Part shown: positions 47,164-56,556 of the stretch, piece by piece
How the letters are laid out: each line of letters opens with the position of its first letter
Numbering within the stretch: position 1 is the stretch's first letter
Source: JAPPHA01 sp963662815
GTDB lineage: Bacteria; Pseudomonadota; Alphaproteobacteria; Rhodobacterales; Rhodobacteraceae
Direction of reading: 5' to 3'
Length of the DNA: 64,000 bases
Assembly: GCA_963662815.2 (NCBI GenBank)
Contig: CAXXWA010000042.1
Span: forward strand, 140,618 to 204,617
Translations under genes and position numbers: made by a program
Notes under the pieces: generated by a model
Told to the model about the DNA's origin: nothing
Seen by the model: only the letters and a program-made list of their open reading frames with translations
Databases searched by the model: none

Positions 47164-48507
47164 TCACCTCGTCACTGGGGCGAGCAACATTCCGTAAACG
47201 GCCGGATGCGGGTCCGAGAGAACGACCCTGTCGCCTTCGGCAAGGCCGGAATGCACGACGACCTCGTTTCCGGCAACGGGACCCGCGATGACGTCGCGGC
47301 GCGCAAGACGGGAGTCATCGTCCACCAGGAACACGAAGTCGACTCCGTCCGGGTCCGTCCGCAGCGCGATTCTCGCGATGCGAATCGCGCTCCTTGGTTC
47401 CGGTGCGGACAGGCGAACCTTTACGAAGGTTCCGTTGATCAGGGGCGGCCGAAGGCTGGCCGCGTCCGGGATGCCCGGATTCTCAACCTGCACCACGATT
47501 CCAAGCGCACCCGTTTGCTCATCCGCGCGTCCGGATGTGCGCGCGAGTTTCGCCGGCCAGGAAAACCGCTCGTTGTTCATCGAGTGGACGGTCACTCCGA
47601 GACCAAGAGCTTCGACGATCTCGGAGGCTTCCTTCATCTCTTCGCCGATCGCGATATTCGAAAAGTCGCCGCCTACGAGCATCCGGAAGAATTCGGTAAT
47701 CGCCTTCGGACGAAACTCCGCCAGGATTTCGGCGACATCAATGGACTCGATGGTCAGAAGGTTGTCGCCGGTTCGGACGAACTGCCCGAGAGTCACCGAC
47801 TTCCGGGATACCCTGCCGGTGAATGGTGCAAAGATTCGGGTCCGTTCCAGGTTGCGTCTTGCTTCCTCGATTTCGGCACTCCGAGTAGCAAGAGTCGTTT
47901 CGTGAATTTCGCGTTGCACCGGCACGAGGTTAAGCCTGTTCTGAAGGTCCTGCACCACCTTCTGCTGGGCAAGAAGGGTCCGGGTGGCCTTGTCCACCGA
48001 GGACTGCGCGGCGCTGCCTCGTTGCAGGAGATTCGACTGCCGGTCGAAATCCGTCTTCAGGACGGCCTCGATGCGACGTTCGAGTTTCAGCGTTTCCTTC
48101 GTGTTTGATTCCGTCGCGTCCAGTTCGCGCAGGGAGGCCATTGCGCTGTTCCGTGCGGCTTCGGCCTTCGCCAGAGCGATCTCGTAGTCCCGAGAATCGA
48201 TGGCGACGAGAAGGTCTCCCTCGCGCACTACCCGGCCGGCAGTGAGGTCGGTGCTCACGTTCACGGCCCGGCCCTGGACCTGGCTTATCGCGGACCATGA
48301 CGACGCGGCCGCGACTCGGCCGTAGCCGTCGACGGAAGGACGAAACGGGACCTCCGTGACCTCGGCAATTCGCACGGCCAACGCGGTTTCCCGCGGAGCG
48401 ACCTCCTGCCCGGACCTTTCCCCGTTGCTCATCCACACAAACAACGCAATCCCCACCAATAGCGGAGGAAAGATCAGCAGCTGTCGCCAGTTCATTCGGA
48501 ATCTCAT
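47164..48507 (-). CDS. RND efflux periplasmic adaptor (HlyD/MFP family)
   Basis: About 447 aa membrane-fusion protein. An N-terminal membrane anchor (LLIFPPLLVGIALFVWM) leads into a split biotinyl-lipoyl domain (RVVREGDLLVAIDSRDYEIALAKAEAARN and APFTGRVSRKSVTLGQFVRTGDNLLTI), with a coiled-coil hairpin in between (about 95-210) and a beta-barrel after. ATG 48507 begins just before the anchor; ATG 48546 is a longer option. It precedes the permease in one operon. Confidence 0.88.
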   Translation of the reverse strand: MRFRMNWRQLLIFPPLLVGIALFVWMSNGERSGQEVAPRETALAVRIAEVTEVPFRPSVDGYGRVAAASSWSAISQVQGRAVNVSTDLTAGRVVREGDLLVAIDSRDYEIALAKAEAARNSAMASLRELDATESNTKETLKLERRIEAVLKTDFDRQSNLLQRGSAAQSSVDKATRTLLAQQKVVQDLQNRLNLVPVQREIHETTLATRSAEIEEARRNLERTRIFAPFTGRVSRKSVTLGQFVRTGDNLLTIESIDVAEILAEFRPKAITEFFRMLVGGDFSNIAIGEEMKEASEIVEALGLGVTVHSMNNERFSWPAKLARTSGRADEQTGALGIVVQVENPGIPDAASLRPPLINGTFVKVRLSAPEPRSAIRIARIALRTDPDGVDFVFLVDDDSRLARRDVIAGPVAGNEVVVHSGLAEGDRVVLSDPHPAVYGMLLAPVTR

Positions 48508-48777
48508 TCTCGCACCGTCATGCCTGAGCGAAGTCCTTACCGACAAGCGGAAGGCGGCGAAAGCTATTCAGTTCAGACCCGGACAAGGCTTTGCAGCGAA
48601 TCCCGACCGGTTCTTCGTTCCTGGTCTTGAGGTCAGGTTGCTTTCAACATGTGTGGAGCGCATCCAACCTGCAGCGCGGCGCAGGTGCGAAACGTGCTGT
48701 CCGGTTCGCCGCCTGGATGCCGGGCGCCGAGCGTTGAGGCATTCGCTTCGTAGCGACAGCCGTGCAAGTCTCCAAGG

Positions 48778-51225
48778 TCACTGTAGCGAATGACCGGCAA
48801 AGGGCAGGAGGGGCCTGCCCGCCGTCAGGTTCTGCACGCTTTCGGCGATGTTTCGAGCATCTATGCCAAAATGGCAGTAGAGTTCGCTGACGTTTCCGGT
48901 CTGGCCGAAATGCTCGACGCCAAGCGGTATGATCTTGTGCCCCGCGACCCCTCCCAGCCATGCAAGGGTGGCGGGGTGACCATCGATGACGGTCACCACT
49001 ACGGCGTGAGGCGGCAGGCTCCTCATGAGCCGCTCGACATGGGATCTGGCATCGACTCTTCCGCGCGTGCGTGCCCGTTGCGCGGCGGTCCAGCCCGCAT
49101 TCAGGCGGTCTGCCGAAGTCACCGCAAGAACTCCGATGTCGCGCCGGATCTCGGCCATTGCGCCCGCCGCCCTGACCGCTTCCGGTGCGACGGCGCCCTG
49201 ATACGCGATGACGACTTCACAGTTCGGCCCCGGCGGCCGCAACCAGTATGCCCCGTCGATAGTCCCCTGCCGGAAGCTTTCGTCCGTTCGCTTCGGAGGC
49301 TGTTCGATCGGGTTGGTCGTCAGACGCAGATAGACGGATCCGCCGGTTTCGTCCCGAAGCCAGGTTCGCTCGTCCGGGTCGCCTTCTCCGTCGCGCTGCA
49401 AGTAGTCGAACGTCCACTCCAGGATCACGGCGAGTTCGTCCGCGAATGCGGGCTCGAAAGCCGCGAGCCCGTCCTGCGACATGCCGATCAGAGGCGTGCC
49501 GATCGATTGGTGCGCGCCGCCCTCGGGCGCCAGCGTGACGCCGGAGGGAGTGCCGACCAGCAGGAATCGGGCATCCTGGTAGCAGGCGTAGTTCAGTGCA
49601 TCCAGTCCGCGCATCACGAACGGGTCGTAGACGGTGCCGATGGGAACCAGGCGCTTTCCGAAGAGCGAGTGCGACAGGCCCGCCGCTCCGAGCAGCAGCA
49701 TGAGGTTCATTTCGGCAATGCCCAGTTCGATGTGCTGGCCATCAGGTGCGAACTCCCATTTCGCGGTTGAAGGAATGCGGTGTTCGATGAAGGCATCGGC
49801 TTGCGGAGTTCGCGCGAACAGTTTTCGCCGGTTTACCCATGGACCGAGACCGGTAGTGCCGGTCACGTCCGGCGATGTCGTTACGATTCGGTCCACCAGG
49901 TCGCCGCCGGATTTCGCCAGATCATCGAGAATCTTCCCGAACGCCGACTGCGTCGAGATTTCGCGTACCGCAACAGGACGGATCTTCGGAACCGGCAGCC
50001 TGCGATCCGTCAGGCGCCGCGTCTTTACTGAGAAGAACGGAACCGACGACAGGAAACGCTTGAGGGCTTCCGGATCCTCGACGGTTGCGAACGGTTCCCA
50101 CTCCTCGCCGTCCGCGACCCCCATGTGCGATTTCCAGCCGGCCATTTGGGAGCTGTTCATTACGCCCCCGTGGTTGTCCTTGTGACCAGCGATCGGCGTT
50201 CCCCAGCCCTTGATCGTGTAGGCGAGAAAACAGGTCGGGCGGTCATGGTCGACCGCAGCAAAGGCTTCGGCCAGCGTCGATACGCAATTGCCGCCGAGGT
50301 TTTCCATCAATTCGGCCAGTTCTTTGTCGCTGCGCCGTGCCAGGAGCGCCGAAACATCGCCCTGATCGCCCAGTTCTTCCATCAGCCGGTCGCGCCAGGC
50401 GTTTCCGCCCATGAACGTCAGCGCCGAGTACTCCTGATTGGGGCAGGCATCTATCCAGTCCCGCAGCCTGCTTCCACCGGGTTCGGCGAAAGCAGTCCGC
50501 TGCAATGCTCCGTACTTGATCCGCCTGACCTCCCAGCCGAAAGTGTCGAAGATCTTCTCGGTCCGCTCGAACAGGCCCTCGCGAACGATTCCGTCCAGCG
50601 ATTGCCGGTTGTAGTCGATGACCCACCAGCAGTTGCGGAGATCGTTTTTCCACCCCTCCTGAAGGCACTCGTAGACATTTCCCTCGTCGAGTTCCGCATC
50701 TCCGACAAGCGCCACCATCCGACCGGGGACAACGTCTTTCCCCCATGTCTTCGCCAAAACGTAGTCCTGGATGAGCGAGGCCAGGGACGTGATCGCGACT
50801 CCCAGCCCGACCGACCCGGTCGAAAAATCCACGTCGTCCGCGTCCTTGGTGCGCGAGGGGTAGCTCTGCACTCCGCCGAACCCCCTGAAGTTCTTCATCC
50901 TGTCGACCGACAGATTACCCATCAGGTATTGCATCGCATGGAAGACCGGGCTTGCATGCGGCTTTACTGCAATGCGGTCCTCGGGCCGAAGCGCCGAGAA
51001 GTACAGTGCCGTCAGGATCGACACCATCGAGGCGGAACTGGCCTGATGGCCGCCGGTTTTGATCCCGTCCTCCCTCGGGCGGACATGATTGGCATGGTGG
51101 ATCATCCAGTGGGACAGCCACAGCAGGCGTTGTTCAATGGTTCTGAGGTGGTAGTGCTGCACGGATTTTCGCTGAAGCATCATGGAGGTTCCGGTGTGGT
51201 CGCAGGTTGAGGCGCAGATGGACAT
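48778..51225 (-). CDS. Homodimeric-type 2-oxoacid dehydrogenase E1 / transketolase-like (MdeB-like)
   Basis: About 815 aa thiamine diphosphate enzyme of the AceE family, shorter than AceE (about 885). The cofactor motif is GDAELDEGN followed by CWWVIDYNRQSLDG. Other AceE-like blocks: GHQASSASMVSILTALYF, DFSTGSVGLGVAITSLASL and AEMNLMLLLGAAGLSHSLFGKRLVPIGTVYDPF. There are no E2 or E3 genes in the window, and the gene is divergent from an Lrp-type regulator. MdeB, the 2-oxobutyrate dehydrogenase E1 of Pseudomonas methionine breakdown, has the same gene-plus-Lrp layout, so a 2-oxoacid from amino acid catabolism is a reasonable substrate. ATG 51225 or 51183 could be the start. Confidence 0.78.
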   Translation of the reverse strand: MSICASTCDHTGTSMMLQRKSVQHYHLRTIEQRLLWLSHWMIHHANHVRPREDGIKTGGHQASSASMVSILTALYFSALRPEDRIAVKPHASPVFHAMQYLMGNLSVDRMKNFRGFGGVQSYPSRTKDADDVDFSTGSVGLGVAITSLASLIQDYVLAKTWGKDVVPGRMVALVGDAELDEGNVYECLQEGWKNDLRNCWWVIDYNRQSLDGIVREGLFERTEKIFDTFGWEVRRIKYGALQRTAFAEPGGSRLRDWIDACPNQEYSALTFMGGNAWRDRLMEELGDQGDVSALLARRSDKELAELMENLGGNCVSTLAEAFAAVDHDRPTCFLAYTIKGWGTPIAGHKDNHGGVMNSSQMAGWKSHMGVADGEEWEPFATVEDPEALKRFLSSVPFFSVKTRRLTDRRLPVPKIRPVAVREISTQSAFGKILDDLAKSGGDLVDRIVTTSPDVTGTTGLGPWVNRRKLFARTPQADAFIEHRIPSTAKWEFAPDGQHIELGIAEMNLMLLLGAAGLSHSLFGKRLVPIGTVYDPFVMRGLDALNYACYQDARFLLVGTPSGVTLAPEGGAHQSIGTPLIGMSQDGLAAFEPAFADELAVILEWTFDYLQRDGEGDPDERTWLRDETGGSVYLRLTTNPIEQPPKRTDESFRQGTIDGAYWLRPPGPNCEVVIAYQGAVAPEAVRAAGAMAEIRRDIGVLAVTSADRLNAGWTAAQRARTRGRVDARSHVERLMRSLPPHAVVVTVIDGHPATLAWLGGVAGHKIIPLGVEHFGQTGNVSELYCHFGIDARNIAESVQNLTAGRPLLPFAGHSLQ

Positions 51226-51320
51226 TGTCGGGAAGAGCCTATTGGATGCCGCTTGAAGTTTCCCTGCGATATGTGGTCAATTTTCCGGATCGATAGGGAT
51301 ATTCTTCAGGAATTGAGAAA

Positions 51321-51794
51321 ATGGCAGAACAATCCTTCAACCTGGATCGGATTGATGTAAGGATTCTGCGCGAACTGAGTCGGAACGGACGGATTACCTC
51401 AATTGATCTCAGCAACAGGGTCGGCCTGAGTCCGACCCCGACCGCGCGGCGGGTTCGCAGACTTGAACGGGTCGGCATTATTTCCGGCTACAGCGCCCGC
51501 ATAGACGAGGTGGCCCTCGGGTTCGACGTGTCGGTATTCGTTTCCGTTCGGCTTGACAGACAGGTTGATGATGCTCTCGCCACGTTCGAACGCGCAATCG
51601 CAGAATTTCCCGAGGTAGTGGATTGCTGGCTGATGACGGGAGACCGGGACTACCTGTTGCGCGTTGTTACTGAAAACATGCGCGACTTCGAAAAATTCCT
51701 TGTCGGAAAGCTGACAAGGGTGGACGGCGTGGCGTCGATCCAGTCGTCAATTCCACTCCGGCGAGTCAAGGCAGGATTGGCGCGGACACCTTGA
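51321..51794 (+). CDS. Lrp/AsnC family transcriptional regulator
   Basis: 157 aa. The N-terminal HTH (FNLDRIDVRILRELSRNGRITSIDLSNRVGLSPTPTARRVRRLE, residues 6-49) is followed by an RAM ligand-binding domain (residues 70-150). It is divergent from the E1 gene with 95 bp between the two starts. Lrp proteins usually sense an amino acid and control the adjacent catabolic gene; here the E1 gene is the probable target. Confidence 0.9.
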   Translation: MAEQSFNLDRIDVRILRELSRNGRITSIDLSNRVGLSPTPTARRVRRLERVGIISGYSARIDEVALGFDVSVFVSVRLDRQVDDALATFERAIAEFPEVVDCWLMTGDRDYLLRVVTENMRDFEKFLVGKLTRVDGVASIQSSIPLRRVKAGLARTP

Positions 51795-52198
51795 GGAATT
51801 GCGTCGGCCACGCCGGTCGAGCAGCCTGATCCGATGGCTGGGCGAACGGCGCTCGTCCTCGATCCGGGTAGGATGCACGCGATGCCCGTGATGACCTCGA
51901 TTTTCCCGGGAGGAAAAATTCCGATTGCGTACCGTTCCAGACGACCAGATTCGCAACTTTGCCAAGGGCCGCCAGCCATTGATCATGCGAGGACGTCGCT
52001 CTCCGTGAACTGGCAAGTCGATGGTCATGCCCAGCCGCGAACCGGTTCGGGGCCACGGACTCTACGCCGAATTGCTCGACGCACAGTCGCGCCCAGTGGC
52101 CGTCGCAAGCCGGGTCGGGCAATAGCCGGGATGACCGTTCCGGCATGGATGGTTACGCCGACCTGGCTCCTGCGCCCTGCAGGGATTCCGCACCCGGA
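51795..52198. other. Region between lrp and dnaB with a possible amidohydrolase tail remnant
   Basis: 404 bp. On the minus strand near 51930-51990 the phrase GKVANLVVWNG appears, reminiscent of the GxxADLVVWxG segment near the C-terminus of amidohydrolases, with a possible continuation in another frame. The rest shows nothing. I treat it as an unproven remnant. Confidence 0.2.
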
Positions 52199-53701
52199 TC
52201 AGCTCGGGAAAAGATCCGGATCGACAGCCTGTTCGTCGCTTCCCTTGGCAAGATTGCCGAATTTCGTGTAGCGGCTCTCGAATGAAAGTTCGACGTTTCC
52301 GATCGGTCCATGGCGCTGCTTGCCTATTATCACTTCGGCCCTTCCGTATAGCTGGCTCATTTCGGACTGCCACTTTTCGAACTTCTCAGCATCGTGGTCG
52401 GACGGCTTTTCGCGCTCCTTGTAGTACTCTTCCCGGTAGACGAACATCACCACGTCGGCATCCTGCTCGATGGATCCGGATTCCCGAAGGTCGGCGAGCT
52501 GCGGGCGCTTGTCATCCCGGTTCTCGACTTGGCGGGAGAGCTGCGACAGGGCGAGAACAGGGATATCGAGTTCCTTGGCGATCGACTTCAATCCCTGGGT
52601 GACTTCAGAAACTTCGGTGACGCGGCTGTCGCGGTGGTTCGTCGGGCGCACCAGCTGGAGGTAGTCGACCACGAGCAGGTCGAGCCCGAATGTGCGTTTC
52701 AAGCGCCTTGCGCGCGCGAACAGATGGCTTATCGGCAACGCAGCAGTGTCATCGATGTAGAGCGGCGCGTGTTCGAGTTCCGTGCTTGCCTCGACGACGC
52801 GGCGAAACTCGTGCTCCGACAGGCTGCCACGCCGGATCTGGTCTGAGGGAATGCGCGTCGTCTCCGAGAGTACGCGCGTTGCGAGTTGCTCTGCCGACAT
52901 CTCCAGCGAGAAAAATCCGACCACCCCGCCGTCGACTGTCGTCTTGTCGCCGGACGGGCCGGTTTCCCGCTTGCAGCGCGCCGCGACGTGGAACGCGATA
53001 TTCGTTGCGAGCGATGTCTTGCCCATCGACGGCCGGCCTGCCAGGATGATCAGGTCGGACCTGTGCAGTCCGCCGAGACGTCTGTCGAGGTCGACGAGGC
53101 CTGTCGAGACGCCTGCAAGTCCGCTTCCGCGCTTGTAGGCCGCGTTCGCGACTTCGATCGCGTCGGTGACCGCCCGGCGAAAACTCTGGAATCCCTGGTC
53201 GACACGGCCTTGTTCGCCGAGGCTGTAGAGTTGCTGCTCCGCCTCGACGATCTGTTCGTTCGGCTCGCTGTCGGCGCTCACCTGGCCCGCCTTAATCGAA
53301 ATGCCCTCGCCGATCGTGATCAGGCTGCGCCGTATTGCGAGATCGTAGATCATCTGCGCATACTCGCGGGCCGCGAATATCGACACCGCCGACCCGGCCA
53401 GTCGGGCCAGATACGCCGGCCCGCCAAGTTCCTTCAGGCCCGGGTCGTTCTCGAGGTAGGATTTCAGGATTGTCGGTGACGCGAGCGAGTTCTTCTTGAT
53501 CATGGTGGCGATCAACTCGAAAATCCTGGCGTGAACCGGGTCGAAGAAGTGCTCGTAGGATACGACGCCCTCAATGCGGTCGAAAACTTCGTTGTTGACG
53601 AGAAGCGCGCCGAGCAGGGTCTGTTCGGCATCGATGTTATGAGGGAGTTCCGGCGCAGCCTGCGCGCGGCTTGTTTCGCTCTGAACTGCCCTGACATTCA
53701 C
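52199..53701 (-). CDS. dnaB: Replicative DNA helicase DnaB
   Basis: 500 aa. The N-terminal primase-interaction domain begins LPHNIDAEQTLLGALLVNNEVFDRI (residues 19-43). The RecA-like motor has Walker A GRPSMGKTS (about 226-234) and the Walker B region LDLLVVDYLQLV; the C-terminus includes RESGSIEQDADVVMFVYREEYY. DnaB unwinds DNA ahead of the replisome. No intein is present. Upstream DNA carries two AT-rich palindromes. Confidence 0.96.
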   Translation of the reverse strand: MNVRAVQSETSRAQAAPELPHNIDAEQTLLGALLVNNEVFDRIEGVVSYEHFFDPVHARIFELIATMIKKNSLASPTILKSYLENDPGLKELGGPAYLARLAGSAVSIFAAREYAQMIYDLAIRRSLITIGEGISIKAGQVSADSEPNEQIVEAEQQLYSLGEQGRVDQGFQSFRRAVTDAIEVANAAYKRGSGLAGVSTGLVDLDRRLGGLHRSDLIILAGRPSMGKTSLATNIAFHVAARCKRETGPSGDKTTVDGGVVGFFSLEMSAEQLATRVLSETTRIPSDQIRRGSLSEHEFRRVVEASTELEHAPLYIDDTAALPISHLFARARRLKRTFGLDLLVVDYLQLVRPTNHRDSRVTEVSEVTQGLKSIAKELDIPVLALSQLSRQVENRDDKRPQLADLRESGSIEQDADVVMFVYREEYYKEREKPSDHDAEKFEKWQSEMSQLYGRAEVIIGKQRHGPIGNVELSFESRYTKFGNLAKGSDEQAVDPDLFPS

Positions 53702-54027
53702 GATCGCAACTCCTTCAGGTTGGGACGAAAATAGGTTTCACTTGTCGCCAAGCGCAATGTTGGGAACTTTGTGGAATGCTTGGTTAAAGGCTGTTGGCAG
53801 CCTGTTGGCCGGCTGGGGATTGTTTCCCTAGGCTCGCCCAAGTCCGAACAAGTGTCCGCAAATTCCGATTGTCGGATACAATACATTGTTCGGATTTCTT
53901 CATCCACCGGAATATATTGTATTCCGCGCCGGAATTTGTGACTGCATGCTGCGGTTTGGCCGATCTGCTGGGAAGGTGATTCGTTTCGCGTTTCAATCCG
54001 GGTGCGTGGTTCGCGAGTAGGCGGTCG
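53702..54027. promoter_or_regulatory. dnaB upstream region with two short palindromes
   Basis: 326 bp between pyrC stop and dnaB start. ACAATACATTGT (53878-53889; arms ACAAT/ATTGT) and GGAATATATTGTATTCC (53909-53925; arms GGAATA/TATTCC) stand out as AT-rich palindromes in a GC-rich genome. They probably mark the dnaB promoter or a regulator site. No gene is supported here. Confidence 0.35.
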
Positions 54028-55068
54028 TCAGTCGACCGACCAGTAGATCGGCCGGACGGGATCGAACACCGTCACCGCACCGGCAGGCGTATCGACCGCT
54101 TTCGGGAACCGCGACGGTTGCGAGGTCTTCCTAAGCGTAATTCCGCCGGAATTTGGCGCCAACCCGTAGAAACGGGCGCCGTTCAGAGAAGTGAAGGCCT
54201 CTAGCCGATCAAGTGCGTTCTCGTCTTCAAACACTTGAGCGAGGCATGGGATCGCGTTCGGAGCAGTGAAGATGCCTGCGCAACCGCACGGCGCCAACTT
54301 GTCGGTCGTCCTATGCGGCGCGCTATCCGTGCCGAGGAAGAACTTACCGTCGCCGGATGTGGCCGCCGCCCTGACGGCGAGGCGGTGCTCTTCACGCTTG
54401 GCAACGGGCAGGCAGTAGTAGTGGGGCCGGATGCCTCCCGCGAGGACATGGTTCCGATTGAGCATCATGTGGTGCACTGTAACCGTTGCTGCGAGCGATT
54501 CCCCGCCTCCACGAACAAAATCCACGCCCTCCCTGGTCGTGACATGCTCCAGGACGATCCGGATGTCCGGCAGTTCGCGGGCAAGCGGTTCGAGCATCGT
54601 TTCAATGAAGCGCGCCTCCCGGTCGAAGATGTCGACATCAGGGTCGGCAACCTCGCCGTGAACGCAGAGCGGGCAGCCTGTTTCCGCGAGGCGTTCGAGA
54701 ACCGGCATGACCATACGGATGTCGCGCACGCCCGATCCTGAATTCGTTGTCGCCCCGGCCGGGTAGAGCTTCACGGCGGTAATCAGCCCGTCGTCATGAG
54801 CTGCCGCCACGTCTGCCGGGTCTGTCGTGTCCGTGAGGTAGAGAGTCATGAGGGGGACGAAGGCATGTCCTTCCGGCAGCGCGGCAAGAATGCGTCGCCG
54901 GTAGTCTTCCGCGCGTTTTGCGGTCGTCACGGCGGGCAGGAGGTTCGGCATTACGAGGCCGCGCGCGAAGTGTCGGGAAGTCTCGGGCAGTACGCCGCGC
55001 AGCAAGCCATCGTCGCGCAGGTGCAGGTGCCAATCGTCGGGCCGCCGGATCCGAAGGGATGTCTGCAT
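54028..55068 (-). CDS. pyrC: Dihydroorotase (class II)
   Basis: 346 aa zinc amidohydrolase of pyrimidine synthesis, converting carbamoyl aspartate to dihydroorotate. The metal site begins RRPDDWHLHLRDD (9-21), with further ligands in LCVHGEV and LEHVTTREGV and the catalytic Asp in FLGTDSAPH. It begins 17 nt after the ccmG stop with a GGAG site, so it is probably co-transcribed with the cytochrome c maturation genes. Confidence 0.95.
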   Translation of the reverse strand: MQTSLRIRRPDDWHLHLRDDGLLRGVLPETSRHFARGLVMPNLLPAVTTAKRAEDYRRRILAALPEGHAFVPLMTLYLTDTTDPADVAAAHDDGLITAVKLYPAGATTNSGSGVRDIRMVMPVLERLAETGCPLCVHGEVADPDVDIFDREARFIETMLEPLARELPDIRIVLEHVTTREGVDFVRGGGESLAATVTVHHMMLNRNHVLAGGIRPHYYCLPVAKREEHRLAVRAAATSGDGKFFLGTDSAPHRTTDKLAPCGCAGIFTAPNAIPCLAQVFEDENALDRLEAFTSLNGARFYGLAPNSGGITLRKTSQPSRFPKAVDTPAGAVTVFDPVRPIYWSVD

Positions 55069-55085
55069 GGCTTCGGTTGAACTCC

Positions 55086-55637
55086 TTACTCGGCACCGGC
55101 GAGGGCGGGAAGGATGCTTCGCTCAAGAGATCGCTGCGTAATCGGGCCCGCGTGGCGAAGCAGGATGCGTCCGTCCGCGTCGATGACGAATGTTTCGGGC
55201 ACGCCGTAGATTCCCCAATCGATTCCGGTGCGCCCCTTGGGATCCGCGGCGAGCGTCGTGAAGGGGTTGCCGAGCTGCCTAAGGAAACGCGCCGCCTGTG
55301 CAGGTGTATCCTTGTAGTTGATGCCGTGCACGCCAAAGCCGGCTTCGGCAAGCATTGTCAGGTTCGGATGCTCTACCCTGCAAGGCGCGCACCAGCTTGC
55401 CCAGAAATTGACGATTTTCGCCTCGGGAGCATGCAGAACGCGGTCGTTCAGGACCGGTTCGTCAGCGAACGGTTCTATGGACAGCGCCGGCGCAACCCGG
55501 CCGACCAAGGCGCTCGGGAGCGCGTCCGGGTCTTCGCGCCCCAGGGCGACGAAGAAAAGCACGACGAGACCTGCGAACACGGCCAGAATCAGCGCCATGA
55601 AAGCAACCGGCACCTGTCGAGCCCGTGGATCAGTCAC
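55086..55637 (-). CDS. ccmG: Cytochrome c biogenesis thiol:disulfide oxidoreductase CcmG/DsbE
   Basis: 183 aa membrane-anchored thioredoxin. A single N-terminal helix (VAFMALILAVFAGLVVLFFVAL, about 11-32) places it in the periplasm. The active site is WCAPC within NFWASWCAPCRVEHP, and the CcmG-specific cis-Pro region reads YGVPETFVIDADG. It keeps apocytochrome c cysteines reduced for haem attachment. The start is GTG 55637, overlapping the ccmD stop by 8 nt. Confidence 0.93.
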   Translation of the reverse strand: MTDPRARQVPVAFMALILAVFAGLVVLFFVALGREDPDALPSALVGRVAPALSIEPFADEPVLNDRVLHAPEAKIVNFWASWCAPCRVEHPNLTMLAEAGFGVHGINYKDTPAQAARFLRQLGNPFTTLAADPKGRTGIDWGIYGVPETFVIDADGRILLRHAGPITQRSLERSILPALAGAE

Positions 55638-55782
55638 TCTTGCGCCCTTCCGCAGCATCGAGGCGGCGCTTCGCCCGCCTTGCCTGCAGCAATGACAGGA
55701 CCACGATGGCGAAAATGAGCACGGCCGAAATTCCGTAGGCGGTGAGTACGGCCACCGCATGCGTCCCGAGATCAGGGATCAC
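55630..55782 (-). CDS. ccmD: Haem exporter protein CcmD
   Basis: 50 aa small membrane protein, starting with GTG 55782 that overlaps the ccmC stop in the sequence GTGA. One transmembrane helix (about 9-33, VAVLTAYGISAVLIFAIVVLSLL) is followed by a basic tail QARRAKRRLDAAEGRKSD, the CcmD pattern. CcmD helps release holo-CcmE from the CcmABC complex. Its size and position between ccmC and ccmG support the call. Confidence 0.88.
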   Translation of the reverse strand: MIPDLGTHAVAVLTAYGISAVLIFAIVVLSLLQARRAKRRLDAAEGRKSD

Positions 55783-56549
55783 GCGAGGTCCCTCCGCGCC
55801 GTGCGCACCGCAAGCTGGCGAAGGCGGATTTCGTTTCGCGTTCGAAGAAGCACGAGAACGAGAAACGACATGACGAACCCTGCAATGCAGACCAGAAGTG
55901 GGACATAGTACGCGTTGTCGATGTGCGACTCCCGGTCCAGGGATAGTGAAGCCCCCTGATGCAGGCCTTGGGACCAGAACAAAACCGCATATCTCGACAG
56001 CAGCGCAAAGACGGATCCGACAATGCAAAGGATGGAGGTCAGGTCGGCCGCAAGATCCGGATTGTCGATCGCTTCCCAAAGCGCAACGTATGCGATGTAG
56101 AACGTCAAAAGGACAAGAAACGACGTCAGCCTTGGATCCCAGACCCAATATGCGCCCCAGGCAGGTTTGCCCCAGATGGCGCCGGTCGCGAGCGCGATAA
56201 GCGTCATGGTCAATCCGACCGGTGCCGCGGCCTTCGCGGCAAGCGCCGAGACGTGATGCCTCCTGACCAGCCAGACCAGGGAAGCTGCGAGCATCATGAG
56301 CCAGCCATTGATGGCCATGAGCGCAGCCGGCACGTGCAGGAACATGATCTTGACTGTCGCGCCATGCTGGTAATCGTCCGGAGTCAGAAAGAAGCTCCAG
56401 AAGACTCCGACCGCAAGAGTTCCGCCTGCAGTCGCGGACGCAGCCGGCAAGATGCGTCCTGTTGCCGACATGAACCGCGCCGGATTCGCGTAATCCCAGA
56501 TGGTCGACCGGCTGGCCGCACCGGCACCCGATCCATGGCCAAGGTTCAT
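55779..56549 (-). CDS. ccmC: Haem exporter / haem-handling protein CcmC
   Basis: 256 aa, six transmembrane helices. The tryptophan-rich haem-binding signature WGAYWVWDPRLTSFLVLLTFYIAY is present, together with periplasmic histidines in FLHVPAALMA. CcmC presents haem to the chaperone CcmE. ATG 56549 (MNLGHGSG) is preferred over a longer start because upstream residues lack homology. It is followed by ccmD with a 4-nt overlap. Confidence 0.94.
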   Translation of the reverse strand: MNLGHGSGAGAASRSTIWDYANPARFMSATGRILPAASATAGGTLAVGVFWSFFLTPDDYQHGATVKIMFLHVPAALMAINGWLMMLAASLVWLVRRHHVSALAAKAAAPVGLTMTLIALATGAIWGKPAWGAYWVWDPRLTSFLVLLTFYIAYVALWEAIDNPDLAADLTSILCIVGSVFALLSRYAVLFWSQGLHQGASLSLDRESHIDNAYYVPLLVCIAGFVMSFLVLVLLRTRNEIRLRQLAVRTARRDLA

Positions 56550-56556
56550 CGCTTCG

